64,000 nucleotides of DNA, taken from the NCBI GenBank assembly GCA_026214975.1, contig CM047807.1:71651824-71715823 (forward strand). Direction: 5' to 3'. The stretch's first letter is position 1. The number at the start of each line of letters is the position of its first letter. Below are positions 1-12,726 of this stretch, in pieces. A program made the position numbers and the translations under genes. Below the pieces are notes generated by a model that was not told the origin of the DNA, ran no database searches, and was given only the letters and a program-made list of their open reading frames with translations. Origin of the DNA: Gentiana macrophylla (lineage: Eukaryota > Streptophyta > Magnoliopsida > Gentianales > Gentianaceae).

Positions 1-277
1 GTAATTTGCACTTTGTGCCTACGGCCAACATATTCAGAAGCTTATCGGGTCACACACATATGAACATCTAGCCGGATTAGAATGTGGTTATATTTGATAA
101 CCAAATAAGAAAAGAATTTATCTCGTACTATAAAGGTTATAGTGGTAAATTAATATTGTGGTATTTATTCATTATGAATAAATTAAATACAAGATATTAA
201 TTATGTTGATTAATTAAATTTGTATATTGATACATATAATTTCGATATATATATATATATATGATATACATATATAT

Positions 278-333
<56 letters not shown>

Positions 334-1084
334 GTATTTTGTGAATTAATTAATCATAGTATTATATTATCTAAAGAATATTCCGGATGCCAAATCTTTG
401 GCAAAAGGGGCGCATATTTTGAGTGTATATGATACATTTGAATTGTGCAATTTAATAATAAGATTACCATAATATTAATTTTAGATATTAATTGATTTTG
501 AAAAAATAGATTTATGGTAATAAGATAAATATAGTCAATATAAGATATTGACAATATCTTGGAAATATTTAATATAGGATATTAAATTAATTGAGATAAA
601 TCAATCAAATTAATTTTCCTTATTTTATTGGGAAAATGTTTTCTTTATCCTCAATCTACTAGGAAGCTTCTCCCAATCAGATAAGGACTAGAGAGGGGCG
701 CAGGTTACTCCTATAAATAGGAGTGCTTGACTAGATCTTTTGCACATCACAATTCCAAAAGCCAATAGTTCTTGTGAAAAATAGAGAGATTCTTAGAGAG
801 AGATTTAGAGAGAGAAAAGGTCGATCTAGCAACCCGGTTTTTCTAGTAGCAATCCATTGGTGGATTCCGGCGGGTTGTTCGTGTGGACTAGTGGCAGAGG
901 CCGAACGCTTGGGCGGCTCCGTGCATCGCTAATCTCCTTAGACGGTCAAAGCGTTGATCTTTTAGATCAAGCAAGGTAACCACCGTCTACTAGTTTTATA
1001 TGTTTGTTGCTTAAACGAAGTCGATCCTGGTCAAAGGAAATAAATTTTTAAATTCCGCTGCGTTCCCGCGTAGATTTCCTAACA
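1..1084 (+). repeat. LTR of non-coding retroelement family A, partial, plus orientation
   Basis: This stretch is the reverse complement of the left family A LTR at 23736-24830. It ends exactly at the LTR terminus, ATTTCCTAACA, at 1084. Roughly 0.9 kb of the LTR lies left of the window. It is either a solo LTR or the 3' LTR of an element extending leftwards; the window cannot tell which. Immediately to its right is Ty3 gag sequence, so it interrupts a Tat-like element. It contains a variable (TA)n tract at about 248-330 and a TATA box. The 66-codon ORF at 354-554 on the opposite strand is not a gene. Confidence 0.9.
711..720 (+). promoter_or_regulatory. TATA box of family A LTR promoter
   Basis: CTATAAATAG is conserved at the same place in the other family A LTRs, as its reverse complement near 24101-24113 and 31468-31479. 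It lies about 370 bp before the LTR 3' end. It is the likely core promoter of the retroelement; the start site is inferred. Confidence 0.6.
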
Positions 1085-2319
1085 TTTCCGACGCTCCTTA
1101 CTGGAAGAGCACGGGATTGGTTCATAAAGCTACCGCCGAGGTCAGTCTCAAGTTTTGAGGCTTTAGGTAGAGCATTCAACAATCTTTTATTGCGGCTAAA
1201 CCATTCCAGATGAATGAGACTCATCTCCTCACAATCAAACAAATGCGAGAGGAAAATGTTCTCCAATACATTAAAAGGTTCAATGGGAGTCAGTACAGGT
1301 AAAATATATGGACGACCACCTTCTGATTGCATCATTCATGGAAGGGCTACGAGAGGGGCGATTACATGTGAAGCTCAATAGCAAGCTCCCCAAATCCATG
1401 GAGGAATGCAAAGAGAAAAGCCTACAAACACTGCCAAGGTGAAGAGGCCAACAGGTTAAAGAGAGAGCAAGATCAAGGGCAGTCTAAAAAGGATAACACT
1501 GAAGACCGGTCTTACAGAAAGAGGAAGTTGGTTTGGGATCGGATGTCAGCCCTAGTCACCTATTGGTTTGGGAAAAGAGGAGCTATGCAAGAATGGTATT
1601 ATATCCCCTTTAATCAGACACGTGAGCAGGTCGGTATCATGGAAAGGAAAGGTCTGGCGCATATTATGCCCCCAATAAGAGGCCCTCCCAAAAGGAGGGA
1701 CCAAAGCAAGTACTGCTCCTATCATAAGGATGTAAGGCATGATTCTGAGAGCTGCAGAGACTTGAGTAGAGATATTGATGCCGCTATTATGGAAGGAATG
1801 TTGGATGAGGTTGTTGACCAATCTCAGAACCCCGAGCCATGGGTTCGCAGAGATTTCAGACGTCATAATTATAATCAAGGTCGGGGCGGGCAGGATGAGC
1901 TCCAAAGAAGAAGAGATCGATCACCAAACCTAGATCGGCAGCTCGATAACCGTCCTATCAACACTATTAACACAATTATTGGGGGCCCAAGTCAGACATT
2001 TGAGGGGACAACCAAGCTGGGTGATCGATATAGAGAGCCACAAATACGATGCGAATATCAGAAGAGACTAAGTGAGGTGGTCTATGGTCCAAGAGAGCCC
2101 TTACCTATGGTGGCCAGCAATGAAGGACTAGTTATAGAAGTTGTGGTGCATAAAAATCTTGTCAAAAGGATTTGTGTAGATACGGTAAGCGTTGTCAATG
2201 ACCTTTATCACTCGGTGTTGTAGTCAATGGGCTTGAAAGACTCAGAGCTAACACCAGTTTCCACTCCACTATTTTGGTTCAGCAGGACCCTATTCCACCG
2301 TATATGGGAATGATAAGGT
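1085..2319 (+). pseudogene. Ty3/gypsy (Tat-like) gag and N-terminal protease, degenerate, first segment
   Basis: Translation in shifting frames gives a retrotransposon Gag pattern. Near 1087 it reads FPTLLTGRARDWFIKLPP; near 1225 it reads THLLTIKQ, with YIKRFNGS near 1275. From 1420 to 2223 one frame is open and contains a Cys/His motif (YCSYH followed by C ten residues later), typical of Tat-lineage gag. The beginning of a retropepsin follows (VKRICVDTVSVV), where D-T-V stands in place of the usual D-[ST]-G. The reading frame is shifted near 1410 and stopped at 2221. The gene resumes after the 9.2-kb insertion, at 11529. It is a relic of the host retroelement. The lineage call rests on the motifs and on the absence of a typical CCHC knuckle. 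Confidence 0.8.
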
Positions 2320-4113
2320 CATTAGAATGTAATATCTTGGATGGATCAAGATCCACCCGATTACGCAGCGAAATAGTATAGATCTAGATCTAGTCAACCA
2401 AAATACATAAAATAAATTGATCTAACCTACGATGGGGTTAGATTGCTTACCAGTTTATGGTGAATAAACTCCAAGAACAATCTTCAATCCAAGATCCAAG
2501 CTAGATGAGAAGCCACAGTCTTCCAATGTGTGTCTCCAAGCACCACTAGGTGGATGGTGTTTCAAGCCGCCGGACCTCCTCAATATGCTACCTAGAAAAC
2601 CCGAGGTTTTTTAAACTCGAACCCAAGTAGCATTGGCCGAAATATCTAGCCAATAATGCTACCTTAAAACCGAAATTGTGACGATGGAATAGCTTGGGTG
2701 AACTCTCTTTATTTAGGAGAGTAATCCTTGTCCTCCAAGGATTTAATAATTAAGAGTTAATTATTAGATTAATCCTTATTCCAAATAAAAGATAAATAAA
2801 ATAATTATCCCAAACAAATTAGGATAAATCATATTATTATCTAATATTCCATGAATTATCAATTAACAAATAAAAGATAAATCACACATTAAATAATTAT
2901 CCAAGAAAACTAATTTCTTAAAAATTAATTAATCACAAAATGCGCCATATGTAAAGCCTAAAAAAGTCCACACGCATTTTATCATCACATTGGGCCGAGT
3001 CCACGAAAAAATTTCTTTTCCGTGTATTTAATTATCTAGTCCAACTAAACAATTAATCCACATATCAATTAAATAGTCCAATCCTACTATTTAATTATAA
3101 TTGAGGTGAAACGACGAGAAATCGTATATGCTATATTAGGAGCCACGTCGGGGACCATGGACCCATATTCAGTAGCTACAATAATTAAATAAATTATTCG
3201 TCAGACCGAACAATTATATTCAATCTATGAATTCCGGGATTACACCACCATAAACCCGAAACTGAACTCTGCCGAATATAGATAACTTATACTCAACAAT
3301 GAGTTGATAAGCGTCCACTGATATAATCATTGCATACGGATAAATCCTCCATGACTATTCATTTCGATTCGGGATATCTCCGTAAACCCTTCTCGAAACA
3401 TATTATCCTTATTTACCATTAACCCCCTAGTGATCAATTAGTTCATAACCAATATGATATGAACTGGGCCCATCGATCAGTTTCTAGGGATAACAAACAA
3501 GGGAACTATATGTCTACTTCCCGAGGGAATGAATGGATTCCATATCTGTGATAGCACAGACTACTCACTCATCCCATAATAGAGCCAACGAGAAGTGTTG
3601 GACCACATACTGCGAAGTGATCCTTACTAACACATCAAACCCTACCCTAGTCTAAGCGATGCGTCTCGATCACTTCAGTTAAGATTAATCCATATATGAT
3701 CATCTTGTGATTCGATAAGACTTCTCGATTACGGAATTATATCGAGAACTCAAATCAAATCGGTCCAGTCATATATGATTATCATCATATATAAATGCCC
3801 CACTAGGTACCCTATTACCGACAGTCCGGATAAGACTGTCACACCTAAAGTGTTCTGGGCGCATTAATAGCAAATTAATCATGAGACCCGTACTCAGATT
3901 AATAAACGCTACGGACTAAGTCAAATTTAAGTACATCTCACTAACTCAATCCTCTTGTGTATAGCCATACACTGAGTTATGTGATTACATAAACGAGGTA
4001 CTTAGGGTTTTCAATAGTGTCTTAATTATAAGCATACATGCATATAATAAGATGAATTATTAATTATGTCCTAAAACAATTAGATAATTGTCTTTCTGGC
4101 ACTACACCTAGCA
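2320..4113 (-). repeat. Family B 3' LTR
   Basis: 1794 bp, aligning almost throughout with 9732-11528, with scattered substitutions and small indels. On the minus strand it starts TGCTAGGTGTAG. It ends CTAATG instead of the expected CTAACA, so the terminal dinucleotide seen at 9732 has changed here. The LTRs have diverged visibly, so the insertion is not recent. Confidence 0.9.
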
Positions 4114-4126
4114 ATCTCCCACTTGC
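4114..4126 (-). promoter_or_regulatory. Polypurine tract of family B element
   Basis: On the minus strand GTGCAAGTGGGAGATTG abuts the LTR start. This is the usual site for priming plus-strand DNA synthesis. Confidence 0.7.
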
Positions 4127-7100
4127 ACGAAAGGCAAGTAGATTAATTGTTTTAGAGCACACCCTTTATGTCTATATCTACAACATTCTCCCACTTTCTC
4201 AAAACAAGTGAGACGTATCCCTCAAATCTGTACCCTCCAAGCGCATCTTAGTAATTCATCCTTCCAAGCACGACCGGAGTGTGCCGCCGCAGGGTAGGTC
4301 AATGACCCGGCATGTACTTAGAATCCGAATACCATGTGACTCGGTACACTGATCAGGTAGGTTGGCGGCTTGAGTCAATCTTTGGGATTGAAACGTCTCA
4401 TTTCCATATAATCCGGTGGTACACTTTCAATATGCCTTTGAGTCAACACTGAGGACAAGATCGACTTAACGATCTTACTTAATTCGACATAAAGTCAGAA
4501 TCAGCGTTATCACTTATATTCTAGTTTGCACCTGAATATATTAGCATATTATACCTCATTCTCCCGAAGAGACTTGAGGATTCACTAAACATCCCATTTA
4601 GTGCTCATCTGCAGGTTTAGATAATCATTCTTGAGAGGTAGGGTAGACTACATCGTTGAATGCTGCATAAATGCAAGAATATCTTAACCAGGTGAATGGA
4701 TGGGATTGCCAATGATCCATTCTCATGGATTTGAGCGAATCAAATCCTTTAGGATTAATCATGATGGCATGTCAGACTCTGACTTCAGATAACACACCCA
4801 TGTTGTTTCCAACTGTTTCAGTGTTACCATTCACAAACACTAATCTACATACTACTTTACTAATATTGATGCCTAGTCTACGAAAGACTTATCAACATTC
4901 TGGTCAAGTCCACATATTAAAATATATGACTTTGAAATGACCTAGAGGTTTGCTTTAATCCCCAAAGGATGTAAGCTATGGCAGGCATCTGCCAAAGGTT
5001 CTTTCCGAATAAATTAAGATACCGTTAGTCTCGCAAAAAAGGTCTTAGGGAATCACCCTTTTTTTCTGCTTTATAACGAATCCGTCATTTGTTCTTAGCT
5101 AAAACCCTTCTATTCTGAATGAATTCAGATTCCGTTGTTCGGCAAGGAAGTCTTAAGGAATCATCCCTATTTCCCGCTTTCTGACGAAATCAAGCAAGAC
5201 TGAATGGTAAGAGAAATCATGGTCTGGTTAACTCTCTACCTTTTAGGGAATCACCCCTAAATTACTCAGCTTTGCGTTGAAAGTTAAACTTTCCTATTCA
5301 TTCGACTCTTCTCCGTGTAGTTCCAATTACTCCCACTGGGCCTGAGATACTCAGATGGTTCTACAAGAGTTTCAACAGAATTGGAGTATCAAACTCCATT
5401 CACAGGGTTATGGCTTTTAAACCAACCTCTATGATCAGGATCCTATACAGTCCACAAAGGACTATAGGTCATCAATCTACCCTATAGACCGTAAGGTCCT
5501 GCAATGGGTAATGGACAAACCATAGTCCCACTGCGTTCGGGGTGGATTGATATACTGATCTAGTTTAGTAGTTCTTATTAGTGTTATCACCAACTGCCGG
5601 TGTTGGATGTGGACTGAACACATCAGTTAGTAACATCTTGAGTATAAATACTTTAAGATCCAAGGTTGTTATTTATAGACTCTATCAGACCGAGTTTGAC
5701 AGTATAACCGTCATTCTCTGATTTTACGAGTTTTATAACCAACCTTTACTCAATGCATTAAGATATTTCACGACCTGAACGTGTACGCAAAATTTCCAGT
5801 CCTACCTTCAAGCACTAAATGCTAAATGTCTATATTTACAAAAGTGGGGTGAACCGAATTCACTCCTTATCCATAAATGTGTAGGCATCTTTTAGATAGA
5901 CTTCTCGGTTATTCATTACAACCGTCATTTTGCAACCAATATCTTAAATGAGTTCAGCAGCGTATCGTAGCACATTAATAACTATACAAGGCAAATTTCT
6001 GGTGTATCCCTTAGTGAAAAACTATTCACTAGGAGGCAGGCCGAGCATCAGTCCTGAAGACTACGCAATAACCTATTTATGAGTATGGAATACTCTATCT
6101 TTGGTGAAATCAGAGATTTCCTCCAAATATTTTGGATAAACTTATGAAGTTTTGAGTAGTTATCAGACAATATGTCACTACTTAGAAGCTCCCACTAGCT
6201 TGTATCTTTCATATGACCCCGAAGGTTGATATGATCAGGCTATGTAACTTCTTTAAATCTATTACCCTTTCCCGATTGAAAGGAAACTTAGGCATTGTTC
6301 CTTTGAGACAGTGTTCCTTTGACTGGGAGATAGGAATCACCCTAAGCCAGTCTTCAGATCTTGTCTTTAGGGAATATACACTAATTAATAGAATAGAAAG
6401 AAGCGTTTATCGAAATAGGGAAACCATTTGTGTTTATATTGTTTAAGATATGTTACATATACCTATTCAGCATTTCTTAGTGGTTCTGACTTTATCAAAC
6501 AAAAGTCTGAGTCTTGGGTTCGTGCTACGAATGTTATATTTATCGTCAATAAGACAAACAAATTATCCCATTGAAAATGAATACATTCGTTCCAACGAAT
6601 CCAAAAACAGAAAATGAATTTTCTGTGATACTCAAGAATTGAATCCGAGATTCATTTCTTTGTATCACTCTCACTAGTCTATCTGAAATAACTGCCCGTT
6701 GTCTATTTTATTTTTCGTTTTAATACAAAGCTACCTAGTTCTTCCAAAGAATTTTATCTCTCGAGAAAATTGCTAAGGATGCATTGGTCAGTGATCTGAA
6801 ATCACTTTCCTTATCCTCTAATTTCCAATTTATTAATTTTCGGTTTAGCCTTAAAACTACTTGGTTTAGATGACTAACACGTATAAACATTCTTTCCCAT
6901 TCTCGACTTTCCTCAAATGGAAACAGTCTTGAACTAGCAGTTCGTTCGAGTAGACACTACTCTTGAACTGTGGGATGTTCAGTGTTACTTGCTTGGACTA
7001 TCAATTTTTCTAATCGACAAATCATAAGACCAAAGCTCCCACTAGTTTATCGGTTTCAAATACCGTCTAACTAGCAACACTTTGTATTTATGATCTTTCA

Positions 7101-9717
7101 AAGATTAGAACATCACCTAGAACTAAGCTCCCACTAGTTTATCAGTTCCAAATACTGTCTAACTAGCAATGTTGTGTTCATGATGTTTCAAAGATTATAA
7201 AATCTTCAGAACTAAGCTCCCACTAGTTTATCAGTTCCAAATACTATCTAACTAGCAACGCTTTATTCTTGTTTTTCCAATGGAAAAACTCTTGTGTAGT
7301 CCATTACACATTACTAATCATTCAGAAAAACAACAAATCATAAGACCAAGACTCCCACTGGTTTATCGGTTCCAAATACCGTCTAACTAGCAATGCCTTA
7401 TGTATATGATTTTCCAATTTTTCAATTTAGAAATTTGTTGTGTAATTACACTTTTAAATTCACTAAATGAATTTTATATGATAGTCCTATGTCATCTTTT
7501 GTAAACTATGTATGGTCGTCTCTCGTTCAACACTCGTGACACTCGTGACATACCTATACTATGTCACTTAAGTTTTTAAAGGCTTAAGAGAATAAATCTT
7601 TTCTGAAAAATTAACTGCATTGTTTGATAATTACAACGTACTTGTTACTTTCCACATTTTTAATGAAGTCATATTACAAACAGTTTAGTAACCTAGAGAT
7701 TTAGTTGTAAATAAATGACAGAAAGTTAAATTCAAAAATAAATTTTCCACTACTAGATTTATTTTAGGAATAATAAACTATATAAAAAAAAAGTTTATCC
7801 TACCATTCCAAGGATTTAACCTCGCACATCAGTGCCGCCGTAGGGTAGGTCAAAGAAGTGACGGTTAAACTGAGACAATCTCTCTCAATGATTAAGCTTT
7901 GAGAATCGAACATCTCACGGGAATCAGACATCCTGGACCTTAATCATCGATTACCTTCCTTTTCTAGCCTAGATATTTCGAAAATATCCATAAAGAGTGT
8001 GACCTACTATATCAGATCTCAAAGTACGCCCCGAGTATGCCTCCGTAGGGTCGGTCAGTGACCCGACGAGTACCCAAAATCCTATCCTTTCGGAGACCAA
8101 GCCTTGAATTTTGATAGGGGTGAACACCATCCGTAGGGCCGAAATCAAAGCGGCTCGGCGTCGCCACCCTTCTCTCACGTGCTTGCACCTATAGTAGAGG
8201 CCCGTGGGGTGGGCCGTCGCCTTCCGCTCCCCTCAATAATTTGAAAATGTGGTGGGTTTACTAATTACAGTTTCAGCCTTGACAATAAGAAACAATAAAT
8301 CAAAGTACTCCGAATAGGGTCGGTTATGTAGGCAAGCCTACGCCGTCTTATTCGTTGGAACATATGTGACAGTTCAGGCCAATCCGGCAAGAGAAGCCCC
8401 GTTTAGCCCGAAGGCTTATCGGCTATGCTAAGTCTTGTCGAACTACTGTAACGTACATCACACGTGGAGGGGAGTCGATTGAGCCGAAGCTCTGTTGAAC
8501 TCGCCCAACCATGGTTAGACCATTTCCGAACCCATGTACTAAGATTCTCCGATTTCTAAATTGTCACCCAAAGTGTAATCTCGTTTCCGTTTAAGGTGGG
8601 TTCACTGAGAAGCCATCACCGAAAAGCTCAACGATTTATCTAAGTGGGATTCACCGAGAATCCATCACTAAAATCGTAACGATTGACAAAAACCCGGTTC
8701 CTCGGTTTTTATAATTATTTACTTATTTATTAACTACCACATATTAATTAAATAAGTCTTTAAACTAATTATACGAGTTATACATGCCTAATTTATTCGA
8801 GATAAACTAGATACATGTATCCATTGGAGTGGAATCATGAACATGCATGTCATGGCAATTTCCGGTTATATCATACAATTTTCGATCATACACTAAAAAA
8901 ATAACGGAAAAATAAACGCCGAGATGGATCGTTGAGCACTTCGACTAACCTATTTTCTAAGGAAAAGTAAATCTAATTCCAAATCTTCAAGTCTCGATCT
9001 TCGAACTTGAATCATCCGGATCTTCAAAACTTCGATCTTGACACGAACCACGAGCAGCGAAAGAGAGGCCGTAATAAACCAATATATTTAAAATATATCT
9101 ATATTAATAATTTTTTTTTTTTTTTTTTTTTTTTTTATATATATGTTAAAGGCTCTCGGCCAAGTTCAAAAAAAAAATTTCTCCTTTTTTTTTTTTTAAG
9201 TGGCCTTTCGGCCAAAGATGTATAAATCCAGTTAGGTTAAAAAATAAGCTGCCGCCTTATCATTATGACAATTGCCGCCGAGACCAAATACACAATATGA
9301 CAAATTTGATCAAAGCAATGCTGCAGCCGCAAAAAAAAAATTGCCGAGACCAAGTTTAATTAAATCAAACAATTCGGCCTCGTTCCGTTTTACCTTTTTA
9401 ATGATTTTCAACACCATGATCTTTGTCGTCTCAAATCCGGAACCAAAAATAAACACAAAAGGTATTACCTTTTACAATTTTTCGCATGACATAAATTAAA
9501 TTACACATCATATGCTCAATTGATACTAATCAAAAGAGCTACAAAAATAGATCTACGGGTAAACAGTATCAACTCCAATCCATCTTTTCAACCACAACAA
9601 TCACAAAGCATCATCATCATAATTTTCGATAATAAAAAAACGAAAAAACAATCAATCTACACATGCTATTCCACTCCTTAGATCTAAAATTCACATACTT
9701 TGAATGATAGATCAAAG
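4127..9717 (-). other. Non-coding interior of family B element
   Basis: About 5.6 kb with only short ORFs (up to 77 codons), none resembling gag, protease, integrase or RT. It contains recurring motifs. A box of the type GCCGCCGYAGGGTAGGTC appears near 4280, 7833 and 8040. A box of the type GGAATCACCC, each with CTTA or TTTTA before it, appears near 5049, 5158 and 5240. A four-fold repeat lies at 7030-7410. Near the PBS are a long T-run at 9112-9137 and a second T/A-rich stretch. Confidence 0.75.
7030..7410 (+). repeat. Four diverged ~100-bp repeats within family B interior
   Basis: The motif CTCCCACTAGTTTATCGGTT followed by CAAATACCGTCTAACTAGCAA recurs at about 7036, 7130, 7216 and 7350. 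Spacers between copies are TTTCAAAGATTA-like. The spacing is irregular, so it is an imperfect tandem expansion. Its function is unknown. Confidence 0.75.
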
Positions 9718-9729
9718 GCTCTGATACCA
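9718..9729 (-). promoter_or_regulatory. Primer binding site of family B element
   Basis: The minus strand reads TGGTATCAGAGC, complementary to the 3' end of plant initiator methionine tRNA, two bases inside the 5' LTR. This fixes the element's orientation. Confidence 0.9.
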
Positions 9730-9731
9730 CT

Positions 9732-11528
9732 TGTTAGAATGTAATATCGTCGGATGGATCAAGATCAACCCGATTACGCAGCGGAATAGTATAGATCTAG
9801 ATCTAGTCAACCAAAATACATAAAATAAATAGATCTAACCTACGAGGGGTTAGATTACATACCAGTTTATGGTGAATATACTCCAAGAACAATCTTCAAT
9901 CCAAGATCCAAGCTAGATGAGAAGCCATAGTCTTCCAACGTGTGTCTCCAAGCACCATCAGGTGGATGGTGTTTCAAGCCGCCGGACCTCCTCGATATGC
10001 TACCTAGAAAACCCGAGGTTTTCTAAACTCGAACCCAAGTAGTATTGGCCGAAATATCTAGCCAATAATGCTACCTTAAAACCGAAATTGTGACGATGGA
10101 ATAGATTGGGAGAACTCTCTTTATTTAGGAGAGTAATCCTTGTCCTCCAATGATTTAATAATTAAGGGATAATTATTAGATTAATCCTTATTCCAAATAA
10201 AAGATAAATAAAATAATTATCCCAAACAAATTAGAATAAATCATATTATTATCTAATATTCCATGAATTATCAATTAACAAATAAAAGATAAATCACACA
10301 TTAAATAATTATCCAAAAAACTAATTCCTTAATAATTAATTAATCACAAAATGCGCCATATGTAAACCCTAAAAAAGTTCACACGCATTTTATCATCACA
10401 TTGGGCCGAGTCCACGAAAAAATTTCTTTTCCGTGTATTTAATTATCTAGTCCAACTAAATAATTAATCCACATATCAATTAAATAGTCCAATCCAACTA
10501 TTTAATTATAATTGAGGTGAAATGACGAGAAATCGTATATGTTATATTAGGAGCGACGTCGGGGACCATGGACCCATATTCAGTAGCTACAATAAATTAA
10601 ATAAATTTATACGTCAGACCGAACAATTATATTCAATCTATTAATTCCGGGATTACACCACCATAAACCCGAAACTGAACTCTGCCGAATATAGATAACT
10701 TATACTCAACTATGAGTTGATAAGCGTCCACTGATATAATCATTACACACGGATAAATCCCATATAGTTCGCTCATTTCGATTCGATATATCTCCGTAAA
10801 CCCTTCTCAAAACATATTATCCCTATTTACCATTAACCCCTAGTGATCAATTAGTTCATAACCAATATGATATGAACTGGGCCCATCGATCAGTTTCTAG
10901 GGTTAACAAACAAGGGAACTATATGTCTACTTCCAGAGGGAAGGAATGGATTCCATATATGTGATAGCACAGACTACTCACTCATCCCATAATAGAGCCA
11001 ACGAGAAGTGTTGGACCACATACTGCGAAGTGATCCTTACTAACACATCAAACCCAACTCTAGTCTAAGCGTTAAATGCAGATCACCTCAGATTGAGATT
11101 AATCCATATATGATCATCTTGTGATTCGATAAGACTTCTCGATTACTGAATTATATCGAGAACTCAAATCAAATCGGTCCAAATTTCTATATGATTATCA
11201 TCATATATAAATGCCCCACTAGGTACCACTATTACCGATAAACGGATAAGACCGCTCACCTAAAGTGTTCTCAGGCGCATTAATAGCAAATTAATCATGA
11301 GACCCGTGCTCAGTTAATAAACGCTACGGACTAAGTCAATTTTAAGTACATCTCACTAACTCAATCCTCTTGTGTATAGCCATACACTGAGTTATGTGAT
11401 TACCTAAATGAGGTACTTAGGGTTTTCAGTAGTGTCTTAATTATAATTATACATGCATATAATAAGATGAATTATTAATTCTGTCCTAAAACAATTAGAT
11501 AATTGTCTTTTGGGCACTACACCTAACA
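9732..11528 (-). repeat. Family B 5' LTR
   Basis: 1797 bp, the partner of 2320-4113. The outer end on the minus strand is TGTTAGGTGTAGTGCCC and the inner end is CATTCTAACA, the canonical TG...CA. Confidence 0.9.
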
Positions 11529-11781
11529 AAGGCTAGTAACAACATTCAGCCAAGGGGCAAGGAGAAAGACCTTGATGGTCAACAATGTGGTGATCAGAGC
11601 TCTGTCTGCGTACAACATCATACTAGGAAGGCCAACCCTGATTGAACTCCGAGAAATGATATCCTTAGCCTATGCCAGCCTGAAACTTCCAACTATAGAA
11701 GGGTCCATGAAAATCAGGGGAGATATGGAAGCTTCTAGAAGCTGCTATGCCAGCATGATTAATAGGAAGGGTGCAATTTAG
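11529..11781 (+). pseudogene. Ty3/gypsy (Tat-like) protease C-terminus, second segment
   Basis: Directly after the family B element the protease resumes: VNNVVIRALSAYNIILGRPT, the conserved flap and [IL]LGRP end of Ty3 retropepsins, then a short tail ending at 11781. Together with 1085-2319 it makes one gag-protease split by a 9.2-kb insertion. No reverse transcriptase, RNase H or integrase follows, so the parent copy lost pol or was a gag-protease-only non-autonomous element. Confidence 0.85.
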
Positions 11782-11983
11782 GCTTAAAAGCCCAAGACAC
11801 AAAATAGGTTCTAAAAATCCATAATTCTTTAAAAATTTATGTTTTCGTCCAACTTTGATACAGTCACTCCTTTTTACTTTTGCTTAGACATGCTGGAATA
11901 ATTACACTCAGTGAGTGTCGCATTTATGTTATCCTCTTATTTTCCACCTTGTATGGTGTCATAAAAAGTTAGCAATAAACTAG
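11782..11983. other. Tat-like element untranslated region
   Basis: AT-rich sequence between the protease end and the tandem array. No ORF or other signal was seen. Confidence 0.6.
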
Positions 11984-12535
11984 CTAAAGTTCACAGGACA
12001 AACTTGTTGAGCTCCGCATGCCGGACTCGGCTAAAATAATCAAGTTGGCAAAGGTACAACCCATTAAATTCGTGGGACGAACGAACTTGCTAAGCTCCGC
12101 AGGCCGGACTCAGCCAAAATAATCAAGCTAGCAAAGGACCAACTCATTAAAGTTCGTAGGACGAACCTTCTAAGGTCCGCAGGCCGGATTCAGCCAAAAT
12201 AATCAAGTTGGCAAAGGACCAACCCATTAAAGTTCATAGGACGGACTAACTAAGATCCGCAGGTCAGACATAGCCAAAAATAAAGTTGACAAAGGATCAA
12301 CTCATTAAAGTTCACAAGACGGACTAACTAAGATCCGCAAGTCGGACTTAGCCAAAAATAAAGTTGACAAATGATCAACTCATTAAAGTTCACAGGATGG
12401 ACTAACTAAGATCCGCGGGTCGGACTTAGCCAATAATAAAGTTGACAAAGGATCAACTTATTAAAGTTCACAAGACGAACTAACCAAGACCCGTGGCTCA
12501 GGCCCGTCCAAGTTAAAATTCGCAATGGGCAAACT
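11984..12535 (+). repeat. Tandem array of about seven ~78-bp units in Tat-like element
   Basis: Units begin near 11984, 12063, 12146, 12226, 12303, 12382 and 12460 (periods 77-83 bp). Each holds ATTAAAGTTCACAGGACG, then GATCCGCAGGTCGGACT, then AAAGTTGACAAAGGATCAAC. The first three units are more diverged from the last four. Tandem repeats in untranslated regions are a known feature of Tat/Retand/Ogre elements. The CCGCAGGTCGG-like word recurs near 37690 in the candidate LTR, supporting a common element. Confidence 0.9.
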
Positions 12536-12726
12536 CATAAAAATTTCGCTGGACGAATTAATGAAAGGTTGTAGGTCGGACCCTATAGTATGTGTGAATC
12601 ATACTCGAGAAAAAATAAAAGACAAGTCAAGTATTCCATTAAAGAACTACAAGTTAAATCATTGCATATTAGGGGCAGAATACCTCATAATACTACTCAC
12701 GTTAAAAATCATTCCAAATGGATTCC
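12536..12726. other. Tat-like element sequence flanking the Athila-like insertion
   Basis: AT-rich, with a 71-codon chance ORF. It ends with ATTCC (12722-12726), a likely target-site copy of ATGCC at 34893-34897 (one mismatch). Confidence 0.5.

Larger units (their letters stand above)
2320..11528 (-). mobile_element. Complete non-coding LTR retrotransposon (LARD-like), family B
   Basis: Two near-identical direct repeats of about 1.8 kb (2320-4113 and 9732-11528) bracket 5.6 kb. On the minus strand the order is 5' LTR (right), primer binding site TGGTATCAGAGC (initiator-Met tRNA type), long internal region, purine tract AAGTGGGAGATTG, 3' LTR (left). The flanks AAGGT (2315-2319) and AAGGC (11529-11533) are a 5-bp target-site duplication with one mismatch. 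The interrupted gag-protease resumes directly after it. The internal region has no ORF resembling gag or pol, so it must have been mobilised in trans. The PBS and PPT style suggests a Copia helper; this is inference. Confidence 0.9.

Noticed and set aside
11984..12535. Regular repeats that might suggest a CRISPR array
   Set aside because: Contiguous tandem units without unique spacers, in a plant retroelement.
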